Both the position numbers and the translations under genes were made by a program. From assembly GCA_029260795.1 (NCBI GenBank), contig JAJDCO010000083.1, positions 1 through 64,000 on the forward strand: a stretch of 64,000 bases of DNA, in the 5' to 3' direction. Origin of the DNA: Planctomycetota bacterium (GTDB lineage Bacteria > Planctomycetota > OFTM77). Numbering within the stretch: position 1 is the stretch's first letter; each line of letters starts with the position of its first letter. The notes beneath the pieces are model-generated. The model was not told the DNA's origin. It saw nothing but the letters and a program-made list of their open reading frames with translations, and searched no databases. Positions 7,807 to 16,187 of the stretch are shown in pieces.

Positions 7807-9267
7807 ATGACCTTCGAACTGCGTATCGACGTCCCTCGTCGAGAGCCACGGAAGCGGCGGCTCGCCCGAAGGGTGGGCCTCGGCCTGACTCTCTTCCTCA
7901 TCGGGAGCCACGCGGTGGCCGACGAGTTCGTCGTGCTCGAAAGCCGCTGGGTCCGGCTGGCCGAGCTGCCGACCGGAAGCTGGTGCGAAGACGCCGGGAC
8001 CGTGCTGACCCGCTCCGCAGCGCCCGGCTCGGTAGCCTTCGCGGTCACGAAACGAGGAGTCGACGTGACGGGGGCTGTTGAACGCCGCCCGGCTCGTCGA
8101 CGTCTCGAGGTCTCCCCAAAGCCGTTGGCTCCCGCTCGGAGTGACGTCATTTGGGAGACGGATTCGATTCGAACCGCTGAGCTCGCGCGCGGCGTCGACG
8201 TGTACCTTCCCGTTGCCCGCCCGGATGGGGGAGCTTTGGTCGTTCGCCTTCAGCGGGACTGGCGGGGCCTCGTCATGGGACCCTTGACGGCTCTCGAGAT
8301 CCAGCTGGATGGCGAGAGTCTGTATTGGGTCGACGCGAATTACGATGGAGTGCTCACGGCAGACGATCGAGTGATCTATGGGGACCGCTCGATCTGGATG
8401 CCGTTTCATCAGCCCTGGATCGCGGGGCAGACCGTCTACGATCGAGTCGTCCTCGAGCAGGGAGAGGTTCGAGCTCAAACGCGGGTACAGAAGGTCGATG
8501 GCGAGACGGGCCAGATCTTCGCCGAATGGAACCGAGTGCGAAAAGACCAGGGTGTGCCTCCGGGCCTGCTCGAGACCACGTTTTCACAATACTGCGTCGA
8601 GCATTCCGAGTACCTCCGCTTGAACGCGGCCTTCTCGCACCAGCAAGATCCCGCACTCCCAGGAGCGTCGGAGGGGGGGGCTCAGGCGGGGGCGTCGTCG
8701 GTGATCTACCTCGGGGACCGGAGCATTACGGTGTCGTGGGCACTCTCCAGCGCCTACCACCGCGCGCAGATTCTCGATCCGAGGGATGTCTATCTGCAAG
8801 CCGGCGGGAATCGTCACGCCTTCTTGATGGGCGGAGCCTGGTTCAGCACGAAGAAGAAGGAGAAGCGCCGGCCCGCTCAGGCGCAACGGCTCCCGGCGCC
8901 GGGCTCTATCATGCCCAAGGGCCGGTGCTCGATCGAGTGGCCGGACAACCCGGCCAAGCGCAAGGGCGAGGCGATCGGGCTGCCAGTGTTCTGTCGGATC
9001 TTCGAGCGGGGACCGGTGCTCGAGTCCGTCTCGGGCGCGCTGTACTTCGTGAAGGGATCGCTCGAGTCGGGCGAGCGGCGCGGCGAGGTGCCAGCGCTCT
9101 TGAGCTATCCCGGCCACGAGGCGCCGCGCGAGTTTCTCGACAACTTCGATCAGGTGATGCTGACGCCGTTTGCCTCGTTGAGGCCGGGCGTGTACGAGGC
9201 GGACTTTTCGTTCGTGTACCGGGACCGCGTGAGGGCTCATCGCTGGCGGTTCCAGGTTCTGCCTTGA
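7807..9267 (+). CDS. Secreted protein with an EF-hand-like loop, unknown
   Basis: This 486-residue protein has a long basic n-region and a signal-like hydrophobic stretch (VGLGLTLFLIGSHAVADEF, residues about 22-40), so it should be exported. Near residue 178 the string DANYDGVLTADD has the D-x-N-x-D-G spacing of an EF-hand or dockerin-type calcium loop. The middle repeats the idea of a value retained for a 'device' strand pattern, and the C-terminus (YEADFSFVYRDRVRAHRWRFQV) is beta-rich. I do not recognise the family. It follows the kinase gene by 166 bases and could be a separate transcript. Confidence 0.7.
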   Translation: MTFELRIDVPRREPRKRRLARRVGLGLTLFLIGSHAVADEFVVLESRWVRLAELPTGSWCEDAGTVLTRSAAPGSVAFAVTKRGVDVTGAVERRPARRRLEVSPKPLAPARSDVIWETDSIRTAELARGVDVYLPVARPDGGALVVRLQRDWRGLVMGPLTALEIQLDGESLYWVDANYDGVLTADDRVIYGDRSIWMPFHQPWIAGQTVYDRVVLEQGEVRAQTRVQKVDGETGQIFAEWNRVRKDQGVPPGLLETTFSQYCVEHSEYLRLNAAFSHQQDPALPGASEGGAQAGASSVIYLGDRSITVSWALSSAYHRAQILDPRDVYLQAGGNRHAFLMGGAWFSTKKKEKRRPAQAQRLPAPGSIMPKGRCSIEWPDNPAKRKGEAIGLPVFCRIFERGPVLESVSGALYFVKGSLESGERRGEVPALLSYPGHEAPREFLDNFDQVMLTPFASLRPGVYEADFSFVYRDRVRAHRWRFQVLP

Positions 9268-9450
9268 GAGGCGGGCACGACTGCGTCGCCTGGCCGGTGT
9301 CGTAAGGCTGTGTTATAAGGGCGGCTCCCGCGATTGGGTTGCGTCCGATGGGTATGAACTTCCGCCTGGTGAGCTTCTGCGGGCGAGGCGTCGTGACGCC
9401 GCGGACGAGTTTCCACCGATCGCTCGAGTGACTCGCAGAGGGGACTCTCG

Positions 9451-9921
9451 GTGCAAGACGAGATCCAGACGGTCAAGCGATACCTACGGTCGAAGGGGTT
9501 CAAGGTCACACCCCAGCGGCAGTCGATCGTCGAAATGGTCTTCGCTACGCACGCGCACTTCAGCGCCGACGATCTGTTCGACATGATGCGCGACTCCGGG
9601 CCACAGGTCTCGAAGGCGACCATCTACCGGACGCTCTCGCTGCTGACCGAAGGCGGCTTCCTCGAGACGTTGCGAATCGGCGAGGATCAGAAGTACTACG
9701 AGCACGTCCTCGGCCACGATCACCACGATCACCTGATCTGTCTCGGCTGCCAGCGCATCATCGAGTTCTACAGCCAGAAGATCGAAGACCTCCAAGACGC
9801 CATCGTCGCCGAGCATGGCTTCGCCCCCGTCCGCCACACGCATCGCATCTTCGGCTATTGCCCCCAATGCCAGAGAATGCATCCGGAAGGCATTGCGCAT
9901 TCTGGCCCGGCCGGAGACTGA
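9451..9921 (+). CDS. fur: Fur family metal-dependent transcriptional regulator
   Basis: This 156-residue cytoplasmic repressor has an N-terminal winged helix (KGFKVTPQRQSIVEMVF, then HFSADDLFDMM and SKATIYRTLSLLTEGG). The C-terminal dimerisation domain carries the His-rich metal site (HVLGHDHHDHLIC) and two structural-zinc CxxC pairs, Cys97/Cys100 and Cys137/Cys140. The layout fits Fur proper, but PerR or Zur cannot be excluded from sequence alone. GTG start at 9451 with a purine-rich agagggga upstream. No gene partner; the region downstream is decayed. Confidence 0.88.
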   Translation: MQDEIQTVKRYLRSKGFKVTPQRQSIVEMVFATHAHFSADDLFDMMRDSGPQVSKATIYRTLSLLTEGGFLETLRIGEDQKYYEHVLGHDHHDHLICLGCQRIIEFYSQKIEDLQDAIVAEHGFAPVRHTHRIFGYCPQCQRMHPEGIAHSGPAGD

Positions 9922-10470
9922 CTGTCGAGTCGTCGTCCGATCGCCGCCGCGCTTGGCGTGTCGTCAGAATCGTCGAGCGCGCAGGTGTCTTCTCGGTCAA
10001 CGAGTATCCGAGGAACTCCCGCATGGCGAGCGAGTCCGCGCAGCACCAGGCAATGCCATGCTCCGAGAAGATCCCCTCAAAGTACTCGATGAGGAGGAGC
10101 CGAACAAAGACGTCAGGCGCGGGCGAAGAGCGTCCAATCGTGGCCGCGTAGAATGGGCGCGCCAGAGAGTTTCACACCCGAATGAACTCGGGCCTCCGAG
10201 GGGCGGCTTGGATTCACCTCTTCTGTGTGGCGCCCCCTGGAGGCCTTCGAATACGAGGGCGCTCCCGCGCCCGAAGTGCTCACCCGGACGGAGGCCGCCC
10301 GCGCCGCGTTCGAAGTGCTCACCCAAGCACAGCGATCTGCACATGGCGACGTGGGGCTGCTTCGTGCCCGAGCCCGTTGCATCGACCTTCGACGATCGTG
10401 TGATCGAGGACGAGCTGGGCGGGATGGGTCGTGTGTGATGCTTTCTGGGCGGTCCGAGGAGGCGGTCTAA
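9922..10470. other. Non-coding, degenerate stretch
   Basis: There is no credible gene here on either strand; the open frames are short and overlap each other. The only structure noted is a repeated 'cgaagtgctcaccc' string around 10.27 and 10.31 kb. With the two gene remnants that follow, this looks like a decaying segment between fur and moaA. Confidence 0.55.
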
Positions 10471-10641
10471 CAAGTCGCGGCTCCGGACGCGGTTCGAGTA
10501 CACAATGAAACTCGCGGTCGCGAGCACATCTGGGAGCTCGAGCCGAAGCGGCTCGACGAGGCGCGCCACTATCTCGACCGCATCGGCGAGCAGTGGGACG
10601 AGGCGCTGCAGCGCCTCGAGGACTTCGTGGAGGAGGATTGA
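10471..10641 (+). pseudogene. ArsR-family regulator, C-terminal remnant
   Basis: After an in-frame stop at 10468-10470 the frame reads about 56 residues that include REHIWELEP, ARHYLDRIGEQWDEAL and QRLEDFVEED. This is the typical C-terminal helix of ArsR-type winged-helix repressors that usually sit next to SRPBCC (AHSA1) genes. The DNA-binding helix-turn-helix and any start codon are missing, so this is a 5'-truncated remnant. The N-terminal part of the gene is not found upstream. Confidence 0.65.
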
Positions 10642-10686
10642 TTCGGGTGGGACTCCCCGCCGGCATCGGGTGATGGAGTCATGCTC

Positions 10687-11199
10687 TCACCGCAGATGCT
10701 CGAGCGCGGCCTCGAGGACGGGGTCGCGGCCGGCTCGGAGGTCGGCGCCGCTTGGCCAAACGACGCGGTTCGAGACGAAGTCGGGGCGCTGGTCGTCTGA
10801 GCCCCAGCCGTCGATCCGGAGCTCCCAGGAGATGCTGCCCGTCAGTCCCGAGTGGTGCAAGCGAAACGGGCGCTCCGACCCCGGACCGACGGGGCGGCAC
10901 CCGCTCGGCCAGCCGACAAAGGTCGGATCGAGGTGCTTCTCGAGCATGCCGACGAGGTATCCCGTCGCCGAGAACGTCCTCGGCCCGATCAGGACCTGGA
11001 GCGCGCCCGCCTCTGTGAGAGCCGGAATGCGCATCAGCTCGTTCACGAGCCGGCGAGCATGGTAGGCGTTGCCCCCGTTGTTCAGGCACAGGTCGAGGTT
11101 GAGCGCTCGTCCGCTGTCGCGTTCGAAGAGCTCGCGCAGCTCCCGCCCATAGACGGCGAGGGTCTGGCGTGCCGCGTCCGCGGTCCGATCGCCTCGTGT
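10687..11199 (-). pseudogene. Peptidase S41-like protein, N-terminally truncated remnant
   Basis: The minus-strand frame is open from 11199 to the stop at 10687 (about 170 residues) and reads LNLDLCLNNGGNAYHARRLV, VLIGPRTFSATGYLV and VVWPSGADLRAGRDPVLEA. The 'D...NGG' strand followed by 'T.SA' resembles the catalytic-domain end of C-terminal-processing (S41) peptidase homologues, where the Ser of the 'FSA' segment is the nucleophile. A stop codon at 11200-11202 closes the frame upstream, and the first ATG (11046) lies inside the conserved part. The N-terminal half is absent, so it is best read as a pseudogene. Confidence 0.6.
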
Positions 11200-11377
11200 T
11201 CAATGACGACGGCACGATTCTGGCCGTCGTGATGACCTTCGAAGGCGTCGCCGCCCACCCTCTCGATTAAAGGTCCACGTCCAGTCGCAAGCCCCGTCGA
11301 GCTCACCGACATGGGCAATCCGTCGTGGCCGGGAACCGTGCCACTCTCATGGATCTCCTGGGCCTCGGAGGGAGGAC

Positions 11378-11406
11378 TCCACATTCTGTGGGCACCGCTC
11401 TATACT
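11378..11406 (+). promoter_or_regulatory. Sigma-70-like promoter of moaA
   Basis: TCCACA (11378-11383, 4 of 6 to TTGACA), a 17-base spacer and TATACT (11401-11406, 5 of 6 to TATAAT). The predicted transcription start near 11413 falls just before the first paired base of the riboswitch candidate, which supports both calls. Confidence 0.6.
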
Positions 11407-11419
11407 AGTTGCCAACGAC

Positions 11420-11546
11420 CTCCGAGCCTCAGCGGCTACCGGGAGCGATTGGCGCTTTCCAGGCTGCTTGGGCCGATAGGGTACGGCGGGAAACGGCCGT
11501 ACCTCCCGTGCTTGGAAAGGAGGCCGAGCCGAGAACCGGCTCGGAG
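11420..11546 (+). promoter_or_regulatory. Moco riboswitch candidate in the moaA leader
   Basis: The leader folds as nested stems: 11420-11428 with 11538-11546 (9 bp), 11455-11463 with 11511-11519 (9 positions, one G-U), and an apical hairpin 11480-11487 with 11496-11503 (8 bp, loop gggaaacg). The core strings ccgatagggtacggc, acctcccgtgc and ggaaaggaggcc resemble, from memory, the conserved core of the Moco RNA motif (Rfam RF01055). The 3' arm of the outer stem contains ggag, the ribosome site of moaA. The same arm can instead pair with 11524-11530 (ccgagcc), giving two exclusive folds. Ligand control of MoaA translation is inferred. Confidence 0.75.
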
Positions 11547-11550
11547 ACCG

Positions 11551-12543
11551 ATGAGCCCAATGCTCGAGGATCGATTCGGACGGCGGATCCGCAATCTTCG
11601 AATCTCTCTGACCGATCGTTGCAACTTCCGCTGCACGTACTGCATGCCTGAGGACGGGCTGTCGTGGCTTCCGATCCCGTCGCTCCTGACCTTCGACGAG
11701 GTCGAGCGACTCGCGCGGATCGGTGTCGGGCTCGGCATCGACAAGATCCGGCTGACCGGCGGAGAGCCGACCCTGCGACCCGGGCTCGAGGAGCTGGTGG
11801 CCCGATTGGCGCGCGTGCCCGGCTTGCGCGATTTGAGCCTGACGACGAACGCCTTTCGCCTGGCCGACCTCGCCGAGGGGCTCGCCAAGGCCGGCCTGCA
11901 TCGCATCAACGTCAGCCTGGACTCCCTGGTCCGTGAGCGCTTCCAGGAGCTGACTCGCCGCGACGCTCTCGATCGTGTGCACGAAGGCCTGCGCGTGGCT
12001 GCGCATGTCTTTCCTGGTGACCTCAAGATCAACGTCGTCGTGATGCGGGGAGTGAACGACGACGAAGTCGTTCCGTTCGCGGAGATGGCTCGGCGACGGG
12101 GCTGGATCGTGCGTTTCATCGAGTTCATGCCGCTCGACGCCGATCAGAGCTGGCAGCGCGAGCAGGTCGTGTCGGGAGCCGAGATTCTCGCGCAGATCCA
12201 AGAGCGCTATCCGCTGAGCCCGGCGCTGAGTCAGGATCCGAGCCAGCCGGCGCTCGACTGGGTCTTTGAGGACGGCCGCGGCCGCGTCGGCTTCATCAAC
12301 TCGGTAACCGAGCCTTTTTGTGCGGCCTGCGATCGGGTGCGGATCACCGCCGACGGCAAGATGCGCACCTGCCTCTTCGCCACACGCGAGACCGATTTCC
12401 TCGAGCTGCTGCGGAACGGCGCGGGCGATGACGCGATCGAGGCGCGACTCCGCGAAGCGATCTATTGGAAAGAGCTCGGGCACGGCATTAACGACCCCGA
12501 GTTCATTCCGGCCTCGAGGAGCATGTCGCAGATCGGCGGTTGA
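11551..12543 (+). CDS. moaA: GTP 3',8-cyclase MoaA
   Basis: This radical SAM enzyme converts GTP to 3',8-cyclo-7,8-dihydro-GTP, the first step of molybdenum cofactor synthesis. The predicted protein has 330 residues. The N-terminal cluster motif is CNFRCTYC (Cys24, 28, 31), followed by the SAM-binding segment KIRLTGGEPTLRPG. The C-terminal second cluster is visible in FCAACDRVRITADGKMRTC. Two ATGs (11551 and 11560) are possible; the first is closest to the ggag at 11543-11546. The frame is open further upstream, but that part is the riboswitch leader. No other moa gene is next to it in this window. Confidence 0.95.
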   Translation: MSPMLEDRFGRRIRNLRISLTDRCNFRCTYCMPEDGLSWLPIPSLLTFDEVERLARIGVGLGIDKIRLTGGEPTLRPGLEELVARLARVPGLRDLSLTTNAFRLADLAEGLAKAGLHRINVSLDSLVRERFQELTRRDALDRVHEGLRVAAHVFPGDLKINVVVMRGVNDDEVVPFAEMARRRGWIVRFIEFMPLDADQSWQREQVVSGAEILAQIQERYPLSPALSQDPSQPALDWVFEDGRGRVGFINSVTEPFCAACDRVRITADGKMRTCLFATRETDFLELLRNGAGDDAIEARLREAIYWKELGHGINDPEFIPASRSMSQIGG

Positions 12544-12688
12544 TGGAGCGGCGGGGGGCGATGGCGCCCCTTCAGGGCGCGGGACGTGGCGGGTTTTGCG
12601 GTCGCGGATCGGATGGTCGATCGTCCCCAGGCCTCGGTGTCGCGTTGCTCCGGCCGCGGCGTTTTATGGTCGACGCAGTCCGGCTCCT

Positions 12689-14338
12689 CTACCTCTCGTC
12701 GAGGTTCTGCGTCGCGCTCAGGAGCTCGAAGTAGAAGGACTCCGGATTGGCGGACGGTGCGTGGGCCCACTCACGCCAGCGATCGACGAGGCTGAATCGA
12801 TCGAAGGCTCCCACGAGCAGCGCGCGGTACAGCCGAAGTCCGAGGTTGTCGCCGAGGGCGCGCTGTGCTTCGAGCCGGAGAAGGGGCGGCGCGGTGTAGA
12901 GGCTGCGGGGAGCCAGCGCGCGCGTGCCGCCTTGAAGGCGCTTGTTCTCGAAGTCTCGGTGTCGCAGCACCACGCGACCGACCTCACGAACTTGTGCGCC
13001 TCGTACGGTGAGCCGCTGACCGCGATGACGCGAGAGGTAGCGCTCGAAGAATCGAGCGTTCCAGGACCGCATGAAAGGATTGACCAGCTTGGCGCCGAGG
13101 TGGGCGAACGTCGCCTGCAGGACTCGCACGTAGAACTGGAGACGCGGCGTCCGCACGGCGATGCGACCGCCGGACTCGAGGCGATGACCCAGCACGGCGG
13201 AGGCGATCCAGGCCAGGTGATTGAGATCGGGGCGGCCGACGAGTGCGAGGCGGCGTTGAGGATCGTACGCGCTCGCGCCGACCTCGGCAGCGGCACTCAG
13301 ATCGGCGATGCCTTCGCGAGGGATCCGATGGATGGCCGAGAGGTTGTCTACGAGATCCGGATCGTCGGAGGAGTAGGTGACGAACTCGTCGAGGAGACTG
13401 GCGTCGATCTCGAAGAAGTCGGCCAGCACCTGCGCCAGCCACGATATCCAGTGCGCGTAGTCGACGTCGTCTCCGAAGCCCGGCTGGCCGGCCTCGTGCC
13501 AATGAAGCTGTGAGTGGAGCTTGCGAATCGGGGGTGCGCTCAGCAGGCAGTACTTCTCCGGTCCGAGCGAGAACAGCTCGGTCCGACCCGTCGGCCAGCG
13601 CTCGGCGACCTTCCAGAAGACCTGCTCGGAGTTCTGGTAGAGGATCAGGCGTTGGCGCGTCTGTCCGGATCGGGCGAGGGTACGGTCGACATCCGCAGGC
13701 AGGTGCGACTCCGCCAGATGCAGCTCGCCGCACAGCACGAGGAGGCACTTGTCGGGATGAGCCTCCGTCCAGCGCTGGATCAATCGGGCGGCGAAGCGAT
13801 CGCGTCGTCTCAGGTGCCCGTCCTTGCGGCGGAGGTCACAGTTGATGGCGATGGCGGGAATGCGGTGCTTTCGGGCAAAGCGCAGCACGTCGCGGTAGGT
13901 ATCCCAGGCGAAGCCCCACGTCTTGTCATACTGGATGCGCCGCAAGAACGCCGCTTCGGTCAGATCTCCACTCAGGAATCGATCGAGCGACTCCTGATGT
14001 CGAGCCTGGACCATCTCGAGCGCGAGGGCCAAGGGGCGCCGCCGTCCGAGTACCCGGCGGGCCACCTCGATCGACGCCAGTTGCGAATCCGGCAGAGTGT
14101 GATAGTCGGCCAGGTAGAGGATCTGCGTGTCCTGGGCGTTGCGCAGGAACTGGCGCCAGGTGGCGGCCAGCGGATCCACCGAGACCGATCGCTCATACTC
14201 CGCTTGGTAGGCCTCGATGCCCGAAGGACCTTCGGGCACAGTCCGAAGGAGCTCCTGTTGCAGCGTCTGGCCGAGGCGATGATGCAGCTCGGCAAGCTCG
14301 CCGCGCAGGTCGCGGACAGTCGATAAGGCGCGTTTCAT
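12689..14338 (-). CDS. ChaN-like (haem-binding uptake/Tiki fold) protein
   Basis: This 549-residue protein's first 300 residues match the ChaN-like pattern: ILYLADYHTLPDSQ, LALEMVQARHQESLDRFL, AFLRRIQYDKTWGFAWDTYR, AIAINCDLRRKDGH and CLLVLCGELHLAESHL. These hold the conserved acidic/His positions of the erythromycin-esterase-like and Tiki superfamily. The second half (about 310-549) is a helical extension I do not recognise. There is no lipoprotein or other signal peptide, unlike classical iron-regulated ChaN, so a cytoplasmic location is likely. It is transcribed divergently from the MntP-like gene, across about 280 bases with nothing else recognised. Confidence 0.7.
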   Translation of the reverse strand: MKRALSTVRDLRGELAELHHRLGQTLQQELLRTVPEGPSGIEAYQAEYERSVSVDPLAATWRQFLRNAQDTQILYLADYHTLPDSQLASIEVARRVLGRRRPLALALEMVQARHQESLDRFLSGDLTEAAFLRRIQYDKTWGFAWDTYRDVLRFARKHRIPAIAINCDLRRKDGHLRRRDRFAARLIQRWTEAHPDKCLLVLCGELHLAESHLPADVDRTLARSGQTRQRLILYQNSEQVFWKVAERWPTGRTELFSLGPEKYCLLSAPPIRKLHSQLHWHEAGQPGFGDDVDYAHWISWLAQVLADFFEIDASLLDEFVTYSSDDPDLVDNLSAIHRIPREGIADLSAAAEVGASAYDPQRRLALVGRPDLNHLAWIASAVLGHRLESGGRIAVRTPRLQFYVRVLQATFAHLGAKLVNPFMRSWNARFFERYLSRHRGQRLTVRGAQVREVGRVVLRHRDFENKRLQGGTRALAPRSLYTAPPLLRLEAQRALGDNLGLRLYRALLVGAFDRFSLVDRWREWAHAPSANPESFYFELLSATQNLDER

Positions 14339-14619
14339 GGGCGACCGCGTCGTGGGTAATCGTGGGGAAGACAGGCCGGACCGAGGCGATTTCTCTGGGG
14401 CCTATCGACCATCGGACGGGCCCAGCCGAAGAGGCGAGGTCCCGGAGGTGACGCGTGTTCGGCAGAAAGTGGGGACCCGAGAATCCCGGCGGGCCAGCGG
14501 GCGCCGTCGCCGAGCCGCATCGATCGAGGAGGACCGTTCCGAGCTTGTAGACGCGCGGTCTGCGCTTCGCACTCACTGCTCACTTGCACGCGCGGCTTCT
14601 TCGGGCGACGCTCCTGTTC

Positions 14620-15384
14620 ATGGAGGACTTCGCACAGTATCTGACCGCGAACTTGGCGGTCGGAATCGGCATCGCCGCGGACGCGATGATCGCCACTCTC
14701 GCCCGATTTCGACGCTTCGGCTCCTGGGGCGGCACTCTGCGTTGGGCCGGCGCCATCGGACTCACTCACTGGCTGTTCCCCATGGTCGGCTTCATCGGCG
14801 GCTGGTACCTCGCCGTCGGCGCCCACGGCGCCATCCTGGTCTACGGAGCCGGTGCGCTCGTGATGGGATGGTTCGTCCTGCACGTGGCGCGCGAGGCCTC
14901 GACGCCCGGGCCAGCGACGAACATCGGGCCCCACCACCGCCCGGAGCGTTTCTGGCTATCCGTTTGGGTCGTCAGCATCGATGCGCTGATCACGGGTCCG
15001 GGCAAGGCCGCCGTCACGAAGGGGTGGTCCGCCCATCAGATCTGGCTGTCGTTTCCGCTCGTGGGAGGCGTGGTGTTCACGCTCGTGCTGGCGGCGGCAA
15101 TGAGCGCCCGACTTCTCCACCGACGACTCCTGGAGCACGACGCACCCGATCCGAGGACCCTCGCCCGCTCCTTGGTGCTCGGTGTCGCCGTCGAGGTCGC
15201 GGTCTTCTCCTGGTTCGGCTGTCTGGCGGTCGTCGAGACACTGCGTGCCCGGGGAGCCGAAGTCTCGAGCGCGGTCACCTGGGCCTCGTGGGGTGTCGCT
15301 CTTGTCCTCCTGGCGATCCGATTCGGGAGTGGCGTGTGTCGGCAGCAGTTCCGCGAGGCGAACGCACTCCTGCAAGGCGGCTGA
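14620..15384 (+). CDS. MntP-like membrane transporter
   Basis: This predicts a 254-residue inner-membrane protein with about six helices arranged as an inverted repeat. Each half carries a short Asp-containing motif within a membrane helix: IAADAMIATLARF near residue 20 and VSIDALITGPGKA near 125. This is the pattern of the MntP/DUF204 manganese-efflux family. It is longer than MntP (about 190 residues), so the substrate is uncertain. The ATG at 14620 is preferred to a TTG at 14584, whose added residues are basic and poorly conserved-looking. No Mn riboswitch was recognised upstream. Confidence 0.65.
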   Translation: MEDFAQYLTANLAVGIGIAADAMIATLARFRRFGSWGGTLRWAGAIGLTHWLFPMVGFIGGWYLAVGAHGAILVYGAGALVMGWFVLHVAREASTPGPATNIGPHHRPERFWLSVWVVSIDALITGPGKAAVTKGWSAHQIWLSFPLVGGVVFTLVLAAAMSARLLHRRLLEHDAPDPRTLARSLVLGVAVEVAVFSWFGCLAVVETLRARGAEVSSAVTWASWGVALVLLAIRFGSGVCRQQFREANALLQGG

Positions 15385-15413
15385 GGTGGGCGCTTTTCCG
15401 CGGGAGGCGCGAC

Positions 15414-16187
15414 TCAATCGAAGTAGCGCACGGCCTTCGCGAAGAGTCGAGCTCCGTCGCCGAGGTCTGGGAGCTCCCGCCGTGTCCACGACGGGTGTTG
15501 GGTCGGGAGGATGAAGCGCTCGGGGTGCGGCATGAGACCGAGAACGCGGCCGGTCGGATCCGTCAGCCCGGCGATGCCGGCCAGCGAGCCGTTCGGATTC
15601 TCGGGATAGCTCGCGACCTCGCCATCGGGCGTCACGTACTCGAGAGCGATCAGGTCTTGCTCTCGCAGCTGCTTCAGCGTCTTCTCGCGGGCGACGAGCT
15701 TGCCTTCGCCATGGGCGACGGGTAAGTAGAGCCGGTCGCCGACCTCCAGGAACGCGCAGTGCGGAGTCCGCACTTCGAGATGGACCCAACGATCCTCGTA
15801 GCGTTGGGAGTCGTTGTTGACGAGGGAGACCGTCGGTGTCGCGTCGGTTCGAAACGGGCCCGGCAAGGCGCCGAGATTGGTGAGGACTTGAAACCCGTTG
15901 CAGATGCCGATGGCGAGCCGGTCCTGCTCGAGGAAGGTCGCGAGCACGTCCGCCAGCCGATGACGCATCTCGGAGGCGAACACCCGGCCGCCGGAGACGT
16001 CGTCGCCGTACGAGAAGCCTCCGGGAATCGCCAGCACCTGATAGTCGAGGAGCTTCTTCGGAGACTCGGCGAGCGCGTTCAAATGAAGGCGATCCGCCTC
16101 GGCGCCCGCTCGCTCGAAGGCGAACTCGGTCTCGAAGTCGCAGTTGACGCCGGCGGTTCGCAGGACCAGCACGCGCGGTGCACTCAT
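15414..16187 (-). CDS. purQ: Phosphoribosylformylglycinamidine synthase, glutaminase subunit PurQ
   Basis: This 257-residue class-I glutamine amidotransferase releases ammonia for the FGAM synthase step of purine synthesis. The nucleophile elbow GICNGFQVL and the family motifs AIPGGFSYGDDVSGGRVFA and GLMPHPER are visible. The start ATG (16187) overlaps the purL stop by 4 bases (ATGA), so translation is coupled to PurL. It completes the second subunit needed by the PurS-PurL fusion upstream. Confidence 0.96.
   Translation of the reverse strand: MSAPRVLVLRTAGVNCDFETEFAFERAGAEADRLHLNALAESPKKLLDYQVLAIPGGFSYGDDVSGGRVFASEMRHRLADVLATFLEQDRLAIGICNGFQVLTNLGALPGPFRTDATPTVSLVNNDSQRYEDRWVHLEVRTPHCAFLEVGDRLYLPVAHGEGKLVAREKTLKQLREQDLIALEYVTPDGEVASYPENPNGSLAGIAGLTDPTGRVLGLMPHPERFILPTQHPSWTRRELPDLGDGARLFAKAVRYFD

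Noticed and set aside
9922..11300. Insertion sequence as source of the decayed region
   Set aside because: No transposase fragment, terminal inverted repeats or target-site duplications were seen.
14339..14619. Manganese (yybP-ykoY) riboswitch upstream of the MntP-like gene
   Set aside because: The conserved core strings and stems of that motif were not found by eye.
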